In this document: positions 44,743 through 57,785 of the stretch, piece by piece
Position numbering within the stretch: the first letter of the stretch is position 1
Layout of the letters: every line of letters begins with the position of its first letter
Origin: Anisus vortex
Taxonomy: Eukaryota; Mollusca; Gastropoda; Planorbidae
Reading direction: 5' to 3'
DNA: 64,000 nt
NCBI GenBank assembly: GCA_949126835.1
Contig: OX421507.1
Location: 12,528,852 to 12,592,851, forward strand
The notes under the pieces: model-generated
Seen by the model: only the letters and a program-made list of their open reading frames with translations
Told to the model about the DNA's origin: nothing
Database searches by the model: none
Position numbers and translations under genes: made by a program

Positions 44743-45640
44743 GCTGTCTAAATATATTGGTTACGTAATTCCTGAAAATATATAGATTTTTTATTCCCCA
44801 ATTGGCAATACAATATCATAAAGTTTTCTTGTTTGCATTTATTTATAAAACAAATTCTTTCCAAAATAATAAACAGAAAAATAAAGAATTAAGATTTTTA
44901 AGGTTACTAATAATATTAATACTAATAATAATTATATATATATATATTTATATAATATATTTAACATACTACTTATAAACTTTTCAAAAATGTATCCTTT
45001 TAAAATCATAGTGGTTCCCAATTTCTTAACACTTTCACACAATCAAATAATGAAATACCCAAAACATTTTTATGATTTTATTATAATTTTATAAAACACT
45101 TTTTTTATATTCTTTTAAAATTAGGAATAATTTAATAAGACTGTAGGCAGTGTAGGTGTAGGCCTAGGCTATAGGCTATAGACTATAGACGGATTATTAT
45201 CAAGGCTCAAGGCTATAAAAATATGTATAGCATATAATTTCAAATTCAAATTATTTATAGGCCTATATATATATTTTTTTTTTAGAATTATATTATATTA
45301 AAGTTACAGTGTATTTACAGTTTAAATCAAAATTATAAATTTACAGGCCTAAATTGCCTAAATATTATTAATTAATATTTTATATTTATAATTTATGTTT
45401 AATATAAGTATAAGGTTATTAAATGCCTGTATTTTGTACAGATTAATACGCTTGTGAACAATGCCTTCAGTTAATAAGGGTATTTTGCTTTTGCACAAAT
45501 CTATCATATTGATAAAAGTTATTTTGTAACAGTAAAGACAGTAAAGATAACAATTTATTACCTTTAATAGTGATTATTTCTTCATAATAAACGGAGAGCG
45601 GAAATTGGGATTATTTACTTTATCGAATTCGCTCCCCTTA
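44743..45640 (-). promoter_or_regulatory. USP48: USP48 5' UTR region, candidate noncoding first exon
   Basis: A splice acceptor-like 'attttcag|gaattac' ends at 44772, 29 bases upstream of the ATG, suggesting a spliced 5' leader. A donor-like 'attaaag|gtaataa' on the minus strand at 45562 could end the upstream exon (about 45640-45562). This pairing is a guess from signals alone. Confidence 0.3.
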
Positions 45641-46445
45641 AAAATATCTCCATCAGTTTGAAACCATAAATTCGCCTTTTTAAATTCATTATTTTTTTAA
45701 CATTTAAATATATCTACATTATTTGGTTTGCAAGTATTATTATTTATTTATATAACGATATATTTGCATACAATTTAAATTTGAAAGCAATATGTAGATT
45801 ATATATTGTTGAGGATTTTTTAAAATTTCAATATGTGCCAAATATAGCCTAAACCGAATATTTATAGGCCTTCATATTCTTTATATAGGCCTTAAGAGTT
45901 TAAAAGTAAAAGCCTAATAGGTAGGCAATATGGTTATAGGCGGGTAGAATCTATGCTAATTATTTATGACTATATTTTTCATTGTTATTAATGTTATTTG
46001 TCTTTAGTTTTTAAGATGACCACGTCTTCTTTTTTTATATACTAGTTAAAGAATATATAAATTGAGCAACAAATCCATTTTTTTTTAATCGAATTCAAAA
46101 ATAAGTTGCAGTTTTGAATGAACATGATGAGCTTAGCCTATAGACTATAATATAGAGAGAGCCTACGTGTTGCTTATAGTTATAGGCTAGTAAATGCGTT
46201 AACAATTAATTATGGTGGGTAACAAAGCAGAATTAGGCCTATACGAACAACCAGGCCAGTATAACAAAGTTTGGGAAACTTCCTATTCTCAAATTCAGTT
46301 CAACGGTAAAAGGGGGTTGCCCATTGGATCAAAGAAGGCTATGACGCCGACTCGTTAACATCTGCGCTTGTTGTTGTCTGTGTATCGCAAGCAATAGCAA
46401 TGTTCGGGATTTGAAAGAAAAAAAAACAATATGCCTAGACTAGAC

Positions 46446-46664
46446 TAGGGGTCGGCAATCTATTATACAGAGCGCGTGACAGACTTGGCACGCGGAGCCT
46501 TTTTTCATTGGCACGAGGAAGATCCTCGAAAAACCACTTCAAGTCTTTTCTTTGAGAAATTGAGTTCTAGAGAAGGATATAATTTTAAGCTTTTGGCACG
46601 TTGAATGAATTAAAAATCCTACTTTGGCACACTAGGCCTATTATCAAAAAGTTGCCGACCCCCG
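46446..46664. mobile_element. Short hAT-like element relic (GGGGTCGGCAA ends)
   Basis: The left end reads 'taggggtcggcaatc' and the right end 'gttgccgacccccg', inverted repeats of about 12 bases. The subterminal 'cagacttggcacgcgg' and 'ggcacactaggcc' strings match the ends of the larger element at 57794-58724, so these are members of one family. A target-site duplication is no longer recognisable. Confidence 0.65.
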
Positions 46665-47751
46665 CCCATGACCTATAGACGCCTGTGACAAATTCAACGG
46701 CTAGTGCATGTTGCAAAGCATTTAATGTTAAGAAATTATAAATAATATTTTGTTCAAATCAACCATAGTTTTAAAGTGTTTCTTTGAGAACAAAAAAAAA
46801 AACTTTCAACAAAATCGAAAGCTGGTTTTCGGTTTTAAAACAGGAATTATCCGGAATTTCGGTTTCCGTGTTAAAATCCCTACTCAAGACTCAAGGCAAT
46901 GATTGGCTTTTTTTTATGACGTCCTCGAACATTGCGCTTGAAAAGGAGGAGGGGGGATTATTCGTGTTTAATTAACATTGTATCGGGCAATGTATAATTG
47001 CATAGGTAGTTGCTATAGTGTATTTGAAAATTGTTTTAGCCAGTTCGGAGAACTGGGCACCTATAATAGGTATGCATATGCTAGTAGGCCATAAAGAAGT
47101 AGGGGCCCATGCGTTGTTTTAAATATTTCTTACACTCTCTCTATATATTGTTGATTTAAAAAAAACATATTAATTCAACTTTAGTATTTATTATTGTTGT
47201 AATTAGTATTTTATTATTGAGATCTTTATTGAATCATTTTGTGTATGGTATTGTTTCGTACACTTAATTATAACCACTTCGATCTGTTGCGTTATCTTTT
47301 ACTCGTGGAATGGTGGAGGGGGGGCGCTCATGGGGAATAGACCGTGGCTTAACCGCCACTAAATACGGCGCATATGGGCCCGCCCATACAAGACTTGTTA
47401 AAATTTATGAAATAGTTGGTTTGTGTTGCAGCATCGGGCGGTGCTTGTGCACTATTGTGCAGCCACCGCCCGCCCCTCCCACCTTACCTTTTTCTGTCCT
47501 CTTCTTGGCATATAACTTTTACAATGAACTGTTTGGATAAGATCTATATATTATATAGGCATAATGTGGGTCTACAATTTATCCATTTGATACGAAATAA
47601 GCTTCAAAATTAAATTCACGACCCTTTTTCACATTAAAATTATCGTGTTAGTCTATAGACCAAGCAGGCCTAGTCTATATAAATATGTAGACTAGACTTA
47701 ATATATTTTGTCAAGAGTAGACTAGTTGGTGTAATTAAATGTCGCAAAGGC

Positions 47752-47857
47752 CCTGAGGTGAAGCCAGACATTTTTTATGGGGGGGGGGGGGGGAGGCTGA
47801 AAAGCTAATGAAAAAAATATTTTAAACCCCCCCTCCTTTCCTGTGGCTTCGTCCCTG
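47752..47857. mobile_element. Diverged relative of the CAGGGGCGAAG MITE
   Basis: The right end 'ctgtggcttcgtccctg' matches the family at 37322-37557. The left end 'cctgaggtgaagccaga' is degenerate. The interior holds a G run (about 15 G at 47779-47793) and 'aacccccccctcc'. No target duplication is preserved. Confidence 0.5.
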
Positions 47858-48552
47858 TCTAGGCCTGCATTTATTTTTTTTACGTCTAGCCTAGGCGCCT
47901 TATAGTACTTCGTAACCCACTAATTTACATTTTTATCACACCTGACTGTCCTATAGATCTATATATTTATTGAAGTTAGATCTTCTGTAAACGTATAACA
48001 GTAGGCCTAGGCCTACCTTAAAAACTAATTTAATTTTAGCGTAGGCAACCTTTATTAATTAATTTTTTTAGGTGCCCTTTAAAATGCCGCTCTCCTGTGA
48101 CGTGCTCCCAAGTAAGTCGGACCGCCCCCCCCCCCCTATCTACACCTGCTCTGTATATTATGTGCAGTCAAGTTTGCCCTGCCTTAGTGCCAATCGTTTA
48201 ATTTCCTGGTATGCAGATCATTCACCTTGATGAACCCGAAGGATGGGTAGTTCAAAAAGTTGACGAAATTTTGTTCAGCATTACACTAGTTAGATAGGCC
48301 TAGACTATATATTATACTATACGCGTTGGCGCTGGGGAAATACTTTTGATAAAGCTAAGATAAACATATAAATTTAAAAAGTTTAATTATACTGCGATAC
48401 TTTTTATTATTATTTCACAACCTATTTGTTTGTAGTACCGCCGGGTATTGAACGATTAATTTGTTTAGACTAAAAATCACCAGCCGAGTGCGTTTCTGAA
48501 TAATTATAATTCTAGCCAATCAGCAAGTACCTCTAAGTTGCCACCGATGTTA

Positions 48553-48590
48553 CTTTATATAAAAGTATAACTGGCAAACGTTCACTACGA
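48553..48590 (+). promoter_or_regulatory. GRHPR: GRHPR core promoter: TATA box and initiator
   Basis: 'tttatataaaag' (about 48554-48565) is a good TATA box. About 30 bases from its start, 'gttcacta' (about 48580-48587) fits the animal initiator consensus, placing transcription start near 48584 and giving a 5' UTR of about 73 bases before the ATG at 48657. The spacing is canonical; no mapping data are available. Confidence 0.6.
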
Positions 48591-48656
48591 CACACTGAGA
48601 TTAACGATTTCCTAGTGATAAGTTTTGTGAACATCTTCGAATTATCACAAGTAAGA

Positions 48657-51600
48657 ATGCCAGACAAATCTGTTTATATTACTCGCAGGATTCCTAAAGC
48701 AGGACTTCAAAAATTAACAGAAGTATTTAATATTGACACCTATGATAGCGATGAAGCTATTCCACACGACGTTCTTGTTAGGAGCATGAAAGAAAAAAAA
48801 TACGATGCTTTGCTTTGTATGCTGACAGACATTGTAGATAAAGAAGTTTTAGATGCTGCCGGTAAGTTTATGTATTTTTCGTATATTGTTTTTTTGGCAG
48901 ATATTTTTTTTTTTTTAAATCGTCACACATTAATTTTTGTTAACACAATTTTATTTACGGTCACTGTGACCTGACACTGACAGTAAGGAAGTACTAAGGC
49001 ACTAAGTCTAAAGCCTGCCTAAGGCCTAAGGACTAGGGTTAGATACCTTGAACTTGTAAATATTTAACGCTTGAAGTTCAAAATCTGATTATGATGGAAT
49101 TATTTTAAGATTTTTAAAAATTAAATATTGTGGCATAAAATGTACGACATGGCCAATTTATATCAGTACTTGTCTTTATTTAAAGATTTTTTTTAACTTA
49201 AATTAAATGTTTAGTTTATTGTTTTAGTTTTTACCACCTTGTTTCTAGAGAGCAATGTCAAGGTCATGCCGTCAGTCAGGGTTAATGTTTTTTATACACA
49301 GATTTTAACATCAAATAAAACACGAGAAAAACACATTATTCGTCTGCATTTTCAGTTAAATTAAATATTTAGCTTACAGTTTTTATATTTTAGCCAAAAA
49401 TTACTTTTTAGTAACAATTTTGTCAATTATGTGTTTAGCTTCTTAACTGGAAAGCTGGCTGTTATTGTAATTGACCAAAATAAAAAAAATGATGATTACG
49501 ATTTGTGATTTGTAATTTGTCTGTCCATCATCATCAAACTTGGAAAATCATTGACATTGAAAGTTTTAAAATAAAGTTATTAGCAATTTTTTTTATTTTG
49601 TGGGACTTAAAATTAATTAGTGAACTCTGCAAAAACATTTGGTAGTTTTATTGAACCATGGACAAAAAGTTTTGGTACGGTAAGACAGTTTAAAGATATA
49701 GGATAGGCCTACAAAAACTCACACCTAGGCCTACATACTACCACTACTGTAAAAATAGAACTTAGATTTATGTGGAAAACACATGATGGTAGCAGACCTG
49801 ATAGCAGTGTTGTCAACTCAAAATATTAAGAAAATATTGAACTTGACAAGATCATACGTCTGTTATAACAAACAAAAATCGTAAATATCAAGTTATCTTA
49901 ATACTGTTTCAATTAAACTGGAGCTTGAATATTTAACTTCAAATCTATGACAAATATTTGTAAAGGCCTAATTACAAAGCATATGTAAAAGTGTTAAAGA
50001 AGAATATGCTAATCAAATAGTGCCAGCCTAACACTAGCTCCAAAATTATAAAAATAAGTTGAAAATATAATATCAAATTGTTTGATTCTTGTGTAAACTC
50101 ATGGGCATATTACCTTACTCTTTGGTTTTTCAAACAACATTTTGACAAGAATTGCAGTTATTTGTTCCTAATCATGCCACTGGCTATAGGCCTATTTTTA
50201 TTTTGTCAAAAGCTTTTATTGGCTCGGTGGTAGATTCTCAATATCATTCTTTGCATTCACACAAACCTTAATCCACCCTTTCCCTCATATTAGCTATAGA
50301 TTGTCTCTTTGAAACTTGGCCAACTTTATTATGCTGCTCTGAAATGAACAATTTAAAATAAAGGCAAATGGTTCTTTGAGTTACACTGGAAAGTCTTTGA
50401 CTGCTATACTTCTTTTTCCTTAGGAGTTTCTCGCCAATGCTTTCTGAGCTATATCAGCAGACGTCTTCTTAATGTGAGCTGAATCCATGAATCATTAGGT
50501 CAACAAAGTGACATAAAGTAGCAATGCCCCTGTAGTAAATATTTGACCTTTAAAAAATGTGAACTTTTGGCCAAATAAATTTCATTTGAAGCAGAGTAAT
50601 TAAAAATTATTTTTTTTTTAATAATAAATATCTATTAAAATCTTGTTTTTTATTCCAACAGGTCCCCAGCTTAAAATTGTGGCAACTATGTCAGTGGGTT
50701 ATGAACATATTGACATTCAAGAATGTGGGAAGAGAAATATTTTAGTAAGACTAAGAGGAGAGATAAATTGGAAATAAATGTTACATTTATACATTGGAAT
50801 TAATCAAAGGGAGATCATGTTGCCCAAAAATTTGAATTTTTGTATTTGTGTATTTCATTTTCAGGTGGCTAACACACCAGGTGTTTCAACAGACAGTGTT
50901 GCTGAACTGACAGTTTCTCTTTTATTGATGACTGCTCGCAGACTGCCAGAAGGTCAATATGGCATTTTCTTAACTCTTTTTAAAAGTATTTATTGTTACA
51001 TTGAAATGATGTAATACACAAGTCGAATCGAATCTCCAAGACACGTTTAAATTATTATAAATATGTGTTTCCTGTCTAGATCAGAACCTCCTAAAAAAAA
51101 GATGAATTAAAGGGAACCATTTTAGTTGTCAATGATTCTAATCCTTAAAAGTTGTCACCACTAATAGCAAAGTATCTTGAAATGTTTTAGTTATACCGTA
51201 TGACAATATTAAACAGTCCCACAATTGTTGTTTTTGAAAACTATAATACAACTTATAATACCAAATTTGTACGTAATACACATTTTATTTACAGTTGTTA
51301 AAAACTAATTGTCCCGCCGAGAACCTACCTTGACATGGTGACGGGGCATACTGGCAAGTGGGCCAGGCCAACAGGTTCGCAGCCTACATGCATGTTTGTT
51401 GGTTTCTGCGTAGGGCTAGCAACCCACCAGTGTAAAAAACTACCTTGCTACAAAATCATCAACAAAATCAATTACATGTCTGCCATTTTCAGAGAAGGGA
51501 GGCCCTGTCAAAGGGATTATGAAGCAGGTCAGCCAAACCCGAAAGGGAGCTGATAGGCAGACTACCGCCTTCTCTCTGAGGAAAAATACCCAGGTTGGCA

Positions 51601-53689
51601 ACTGGAATGTGAGAACAATGTATGAGATGGGAAAGGCCCACCAAGTAGCTTCAGATGGAGATGGATAGGCCACACATTGAGGAAACCAACGACAAATTTG
51701 ACTAGACAAGCTCTTTCGTGGAATCCCCAGGGTGCAAGACGAAGAGGTAGACCAAAGAACACCTGGCGGATTGAAGTAGAAAAGGATGTGCAGGTGATCG
51801 AGAGAACTTGGAAAGAGTTAGAGAAGATAGCCAGAGACAGGAGGACATGGAAAGAGATTGTTGATGGCCCTTGCTCCACTAGGAGTTGATAATGGCGAAG
51901 AAGAAGAAAACTAATTAAATTTTTTTTTACGCTTTTTTTTTTCATTCTTTGTGTAGGTGTGAAAGCTGTAAAGAATGGAGAATGGGGTCAGTGGAAGCCA
52001 ATGTGGCTGTGCGGCACGGAGCTTACTGGAAAAGTCTTGGGGATTTATGGGCTCGGGAGAATCGGATTCAATGTTGGACGCAGGCTTAAACCTTTTGGAT
52101 TTTCAAAAATTTACTACACTGATGTGCAGGAAGTGAGTACATGTAATAAGGAAAAAAAACAGCCAATCCATAAAACATTTCAACTCAACATCTTACTTTA
52201 TTCTGGGTTTGACTTTTTCTTCTTCTTCAGAAGTTATGCATGTTTTAATTTTATCCAGCAGCATTTTTTAAATTCTTTTTTTTTTAATGGTTTATTCAGT
52301 GTTGCGTATATTCATAATTCTGTGTCAATAAGTGTAGGAAGATAGTAATCCATTTGGTAACTTAACATTGAAAAACATCTACTTATTTTTTATTTTAATC
52401 TTTAAAATCTAAATATTAACTTTGATTATTAAAATCATAAAGGCCACACATTTTTAAAAAATATTTTTTAAATTAAACTTGTAAATAAACTGTAGAATTC
52501 CTTTGGATATATATTAGTTCACAGTATTGTCATTAAAATCAAATGTATAAAAAACAACTTTCTTTGCTTGTTTTTAAAGGAACCCTTCATACAGGTGTGC
52601 TATAATGGACAAATCGGCACAGGAAATATTCATAAAAAAATAAAATAAAGTTAAAGATAAATTATAACTATATTCTTAAGCCTTAAGCAGTCCTTAACAC
52701 TTACCAAGTCTGGAGTTATTTCAAGTTCAAAAACTTTTAACTTGGACCACCTATGAGGTGTACTGGTAAACATTAAAACAATGTGCCCTCGATAGTGCCA
52801 TTATATATTGGTGTTTGCATTTTGCTTTTATGAAGTTTAGGGAAAAGTTTAGATAAGGAACCCCGTAAGACCACATTCAGACATTCTCACAATGTGATTA
52901 AATTTACAAAAAGTATACATCATTTACCGGTACTTCTTGTTGTAAAGTCTGTTCATGTTTCCTCTATTGTATTCCAGGTGAGTTATGCCAAAGATATTGA
53001 TGCAGAGTTTATCAATTTTGAAGGCCTTATAGAGAAATGTGACTTCATTTGTGTTTGCTGTAATCTAACACCTCAGGTAATTGCTTTCAAATATTGTACA
53101 TTGAAGACATGTCTTGGTAAATAAAAAAATAAATAAAGCATCTCTTTCTGACCAATTTGTGAGATTCTTTCCCCTGCGTCTGGAGGAGTCCCTGAGTCTC
53201 GGAATATACCTGTAGATCAAACCTAAGACTTTCGGAAAGTATCCAAACACCCTGCTGCTAGACCAACAAGTCCCATGTGTGTTGTGGTCAAATTTAGTCA
53301 TGATCAAGATCTTAAATTGATAGTCTAAACAATTTTTTCAAATATTTTATTTTTCATAACCACAGACCAGGCACATGTTCAATGCCAATATCTTCAAGAA
53401 GATGAAGAGGAATGCCATCCTTGTCAACACGGGCAGGGGTGGAGTCATAGACCATGACGCCCTGACGGAAGCCCTGAAAAATGGCGACATCACGGCCGCC
53501 GGCCTGGACGTGACAGAGCCAGAGCCCCTGCCAAAAACGCACCCCTTGGTGGCCCTGCCCAACTGTGTCATACTGCCGCACATGGGGAGCAACACCTGGG
53601 ATTCCCGCAATGCCATGGCAGAGATTGCAGCTAGGAACTGTATAGCTGCTGTTTCCAACGCAACTCCTGAAGGAATAGTCGCAGCTTGA
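48657..53689 (+). CDS. GRHPR: Glyoxylate/hydroxypyruvate reductase, 6 coding exons
   Basis: This enzyme of the D-2-hydroxyacid dehydrogenase family reduces hydroxypyruvate to D-glycerate and glyoxylate to glycolate. Exons are 48657-48861, 50662-50744, 50865-50952, 51957-52132, 52978-53076 and 53366-53689; phases agree, giving 975 bases and 324 residues (human about 328). The start '[17 protein letters not shown]' matches the family N-terminus; an in-frame ATG 42 bases upstream (48615) would add 14 residues and is less likely. Seen motifs: '[12 protein letters not shown]' (exon 2), '[20 protein letters not shown]' (exon 3), the Rossmann 'GLGRIG' (157-162), and catalytic Arg241 ('NTGRGG'), Glu270 ('TEPEP') and His289 ('LPHMGS'). 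After beta-strand 2 it reads 'YYTDVQE', with Asp181 where human has Gly-Arg. A deleted LINE sits in intron 3. Poly(A) candidates (ATTAAA) lie near 54101 and 54246. Confidence 0.96.
51310..51910 (+). mobile_element. Internally deleted LINE in GRHPR intron 3
   Basis: The 5' part (51310-51650) ends with a frame reading '[18 protein letters not shown]', the start of the endonuclease domain of a non-LTR retrotransposon. From about 51651 the sequence jumps directly to a reverse-transcriptase C-terminus ('[13 protein letters not shown]...[12 protein letters not shown]', stop at 51887-51889) in a different frame. The whole interior (rest of endonuclease and reverse transcriptase) is missing. It ends in a GAA/A-rich tail. 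It lies 46 bases upstream of the exon 4 acceptor. Confidence 0.85.
53150..53285 (-). repeat. SINE-like relic in GRHPR intron 5
   Basis: 'gaggagtccctgagtctcgg', 'gatcaaacctaagactttcg' and 'tgctgctagaccaacaagtc' resemble a decayed tRNA-derived head and body in minus orientation. Confidence 0.45.
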
Positions 53690-56600
53690 GTAAATTCCCT
53701 GCAGTTGTTGCGTCTTTTAAGAAAAATATACTTAATTGCCACTTGAGCATAGAGTTATCATATATTATCATAGTTATTCCTCAACACCCTCTCTAGAGTA
53801 TCATTGCTTTGTTGTTTTTTAATGTTATGCTTTATTTCAGTTATATTTATATTTTGATCTGAACTAGCTTTTTTATAGTCTTAACCCTTCGCTTTACAAT
53901 GCTTCTATCAATTTGGGAAACATTTATTCAAATCTTACTAGGGTTATCTGCCAAACCTTAATTGATTGTTAATCAAATGAAATGGAAACAAAATTGCACG
54001 CCCAGATCTGACTTACTGAAATATATAAACACACCAAAACCAAACCAGTATGCATTTTTTGTTGCTGATTTTCTAAGACACATGTAAATGCTTGTAATCA
54101 TTAAATTACATATGAACAAAACAATGTGATATAGTATTTACATTTTTTAAAAGCTTGTTTAGCATTCCCTGATTATTTTATTTTTTTAAGACATGTTCAT
54201 GACTTAACATTATTAGTATGCCAAATCTGTTACAAATGTATTCGAATTAAACTTGTATGAATTTTATTAGTTTTTTTTTTTTTGTGGCTGTTAAAATTCT
54301 TTGCTTTGAAAAGTTTCAAATAGTTTGTTATTTCTCATACATTTTGTTTATATATGCTTTAAAAGTTTTGTATTTGACAGTAATATATTTTTAAGCTGTA
54401 GATCTAATCCTTGTCTATCAGAAAAAGTAATCTATTTTTTATATACATGTTCTCTGATCATCCAGATAAAATTTAATGATGGTATTTCATGCCACCCAAG
54501 TATACTGAAATGAATTTAACCCAAGCATATTTAGACATTCGTGACTGATATCTTTCGGCATACTGTACTCTTAAAGAAAGCAGACCCACTAAAGATTATT
54601 CAAGTTTGAGATATTACCAAACCTCTATTGTTAATTATTGTTAGACCATCATTTTTTTTATTATTTTAGCTTTGAATTTGCGAAGTAGTGTCAGTATTAT
54701 TTTGTGTTAACATTTCTTTGTTTTTATTTCAACAAAAATGTTGTATTTTATTGTTTTATTTTATTTTAAAATGTTATTTTATTTTTATTTTTTAATTTTA
54801 TTAATATAACTATTGTTATATGTGTAACTTTTAAAAAGTTTTGTCCTTTTAGTAATTCTGTTGTTACTTTATTTACATTGTCCTCTTCAAAATTCCAACA
54901 TGGACTAACTAATTTTCTAGATGAGATCAAGGCCTGAAACAGCTTTCTTACTCCAGGGCCGGACTTAGATCATTTAGCAGTTTGTTTTTACCAGCACCTG
55001 AGCTGAAAGCAAGAAACAATAGTTGAAGATTGGTACAATAAGAAATATATAAGTATTAAATTATGAAACCTATGTGGTGTAATGATCGATTCAGAATTGT
55101 TAATGACAAACTGATATATTCACTTGAATTCATATGTTGAGGCTGCATATTTGTATAAAGGAAGAAAAAATCCACTGAAAATTATTTTAAAAGTACGTTC
55201 TGCCTGTCTACTAACAAAAATTTGTCCCTAACATTGGGTTAATATAATAAAAATTGATATTTGAATTTGCAGTGTAAAGTGTTGAGCACAAAAAAATTAA
55301 AAAAATGTGATAATCACCTTACTACTTTCTGAATTCCAAAATATTGATATCTATAAATGTATATATTATACAATATAAAGATTATAAGACAATGAATTCT
55401 GGTGCTAAGATTACATTTTAAATAATGATGTATTTATATATTCTTGAAGCATTTTATTTTTATTCTCTAGTGAAGAATTCAGTCTGTGATAGACAAACAA
55501 ATTTTATTTCTTTTTTTTTAGAAAGTATTTATTATTACATTGAAATGATACACAAGTCAAATCTGATGTTATTTTCGTCAAATCTGATGTTATTTTCGGA
55601 CCTTCCTGGGGGCTGAAAAAAAAAGGGGTGTGGTGTGGACATGTCCATTAAAATGTTGTTTGATGTTTAAATTTGTTTAAAAACAAAATTTAGTGAAATT
55701 CTCTATACCTTTTACAAACATGACATTTCTTTTCACAAATACTTAATTTTAAAACTTTTGTGTTGACATTTTTTTCTCTATAGTTTTCAAATACCAATTT
55801 TTTTTTTTATGTGATGGCCACACAATCCCCTTGTATGATGTGGCCAGTAAGATTGTTGACTTCCTTCCTCAGCCAGTTAGATTTTTTAATTGGGTAACTT
55901 TTCATTTCACTACAAATGAAAAATGAACACTTGTCAATTATACTAGAATGCCAAACAAAGAAAAAATGTTTGTTAATGAAAACAATTCCAGCAAAGTTCA
56001 TTTCTTCCCCATGTTTTTTAGCAATGCTCTGTCACATGAAATGAGTTTCCATTGCAAAGTAATTCTTTGTGTAGTGCTTTTGTGTGTGTAGTATTATGTC
56101 AGCTTTGAAATATTTGTTTGTTTTTTTTACATTCTTCTTGCATGCTCTTGCTTTTCTAGCACCGGCTACCAGCTCTAGTCATTTTGAGTTCTGTAATAGT
56201 CTGGTGTGCACACTGTAGTGCAGCTGTAGGTAAAGCGATGCCTAAAGGCATAAACACGCATACTGACTCACACCTGTAGGTGCAGCGATTCCTAACGTGG
56301 GGTAAACACAACTCAACAGCTTATCAAAGAACTGGGTGTATTTATTATTATTTTACTTGGCATTGAACAAATTTGTATTACGATGTTTTTTTAATTTAAT
56401 ACTTTATTTTGTAAATTATGTTTTTAACTTGTTCACAATTTTGTATAGAGGTGTTGCACTGTCTGAAAAAAAAATATTACCATATACAAAATATTTATCA
56501 AAACCTGGTATTTATAAAATGTTTCTTTTTCTTCTTGTATTTTTTTTAGTAATTTTTCTCACTTAGAACAACAACAATTATTTTTTTAAACTAGATGTTT

Positions 56601-56690
56601 TTTTTTGCCCATTTATAATAATCTCTATCTGGTGATATACTGTAAAAGATAAAGCTAGTTCATAAACTTCTTTCAAATTGGCTTTACAAT
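53690..56690. other. GRHPR 3' flank and AT-rich intergenic DNA
   Basis: The first few hundred bases are expected 3' UTR. Beyond that there is no supportable gene. A fragment at 55805-55870 ('gtgatggccacacaatcccc') belongs to the SINE family seen in USP48. A 20-base duplication ('tcaaatctgatgttattttc', twice near 55557-55596) is visible. Confidence 0.45.
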
Positions 56691-57090
56691 TATTTTGTTT
56701 TTGTTTTTTTTTGTGACACTGTTAAACACTTTGTTTTGTTGCATGTCAGATTAACATTTGTTTTGGGACATGTTGTTTTTTTTGTTTTATTACATCTGTT
56801 TTGTTTTGTGACATTCAGTTCTGTTTGAGTTGTTAGTTTTATTTGTGACGTGTCCATTTTGTTTTGTGTTATGTCAGTTTTGTTTTGTGACATTTCATTT
56901 ATTTTGTCATGTCAATTTTATTGGTAATGTGCAGTGCACTTGTTCTTTTATGTTTTGTGACATCAGTTTTGTCTTTCCACTTTTTTTTCTGACATACATG
57001 TCATTTTTTTTTTTTTTACAAAGTGCTAGTTTGGCCTGTGATGTGTCATGTTTTATTTGTCCTGTGTCTGTTTGTTTTTTTGTGACAATT
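56690..57090. repeat. Degenerate TTTTGTTTTGTGACAT minisatellite
   Basis: Imperfect units of roughly 16-25 bases built on 'ttttgttttgtgacat' and 'tgtcagttttgttttgtg' run for about 400 bases. Open frames here in both directions reflect the repeat and are not genes. Confidence 0.75.
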
Positions 57091-57335
57091 CATGGACTTA
57101 AGTCAAGGCCCACTGTGTTTCAAGTGTTGGACAGAGAACAAGACACCACTTCATGTGTCAAGTGGAGTTGCGAAGCAGATCCCAGCTGAAATGTTCAGAC
57201 CCCATAATGTTCAGCCCCCATTGAAACTGCAGCTTTATGTTAAATTATATAGAGACATTTTCTCTAATAGAGATTTTTTTAAAAATAAATAGAGCTTCTA
57301 CTTCTAGTGACCTTGTGTGTTTAACTTGTAAAAAG

Positions 57336-57466
57336 CAAATTCTTTGTGTATTAACACAATGTAGTTACAAATTCTTTGTGTATTAACACAATGTAGATAT
57401 AAAGAATTTGTCTATTAACACAATGTAGTTACAAATTGTGTGTGTATTTACACACTGTAGTTACAA
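57336..57466. repeat. 32-bp tandem repeat, about 4 copies
   Basis: The unit 'caaattctttgtgtattaac' plus 'acaatgtagtta' has a 32-bp period. The third and fourth copies have diverged. Confidence 0.8.
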
Positions 57467-57785
57467 ATAGTTAGCATGTTTCATTGTTCACAACCTTGCA
57501 ATAGACTGATATACTGTGTTGCTAATTAAACCAAGGTTTGAATAGTTGGCCTAATTGGCTAAGCTTTGGTCTAAATTAGAACAAGGGAATTTATAACAAA
57601 TATATTTGGTCATTAAGCTGTACAATGTTGATGATTACTTTCTTCTTTTTCTATTAGCCAGTCTTGTTGCCCACGTTACGGTCTTTTTTCCCAGTAAAAA
57701 GGCCTAGATCCTATAGGCATAGGTTTATAAATATGTAGTAGGGCCTATGATACAAAACACAAGTACATTATTCGCTGATTTAATT

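Noticed and set aside
48615..48656. Upstream in-frame ATG of GRHPR as a targeting-peptide start
   Set aside because: The 14 extra residues (MISFVNIFELSQVR) lack the positive charge and helix pattern expected of a mitochondrial signal, and the family starts at the downstream ATG.
51440..51945. Minus-strand ORFs of 89 and 127 codons in GRHPR intron 3
   Set aside because: They are antisense to the deleted LINE.
56830..57189. 119-codon ORF rich in Phe, Val and Cys
   Set aside because: It is a translation of the TTTTGTTTTGTGACAT minisatellite.
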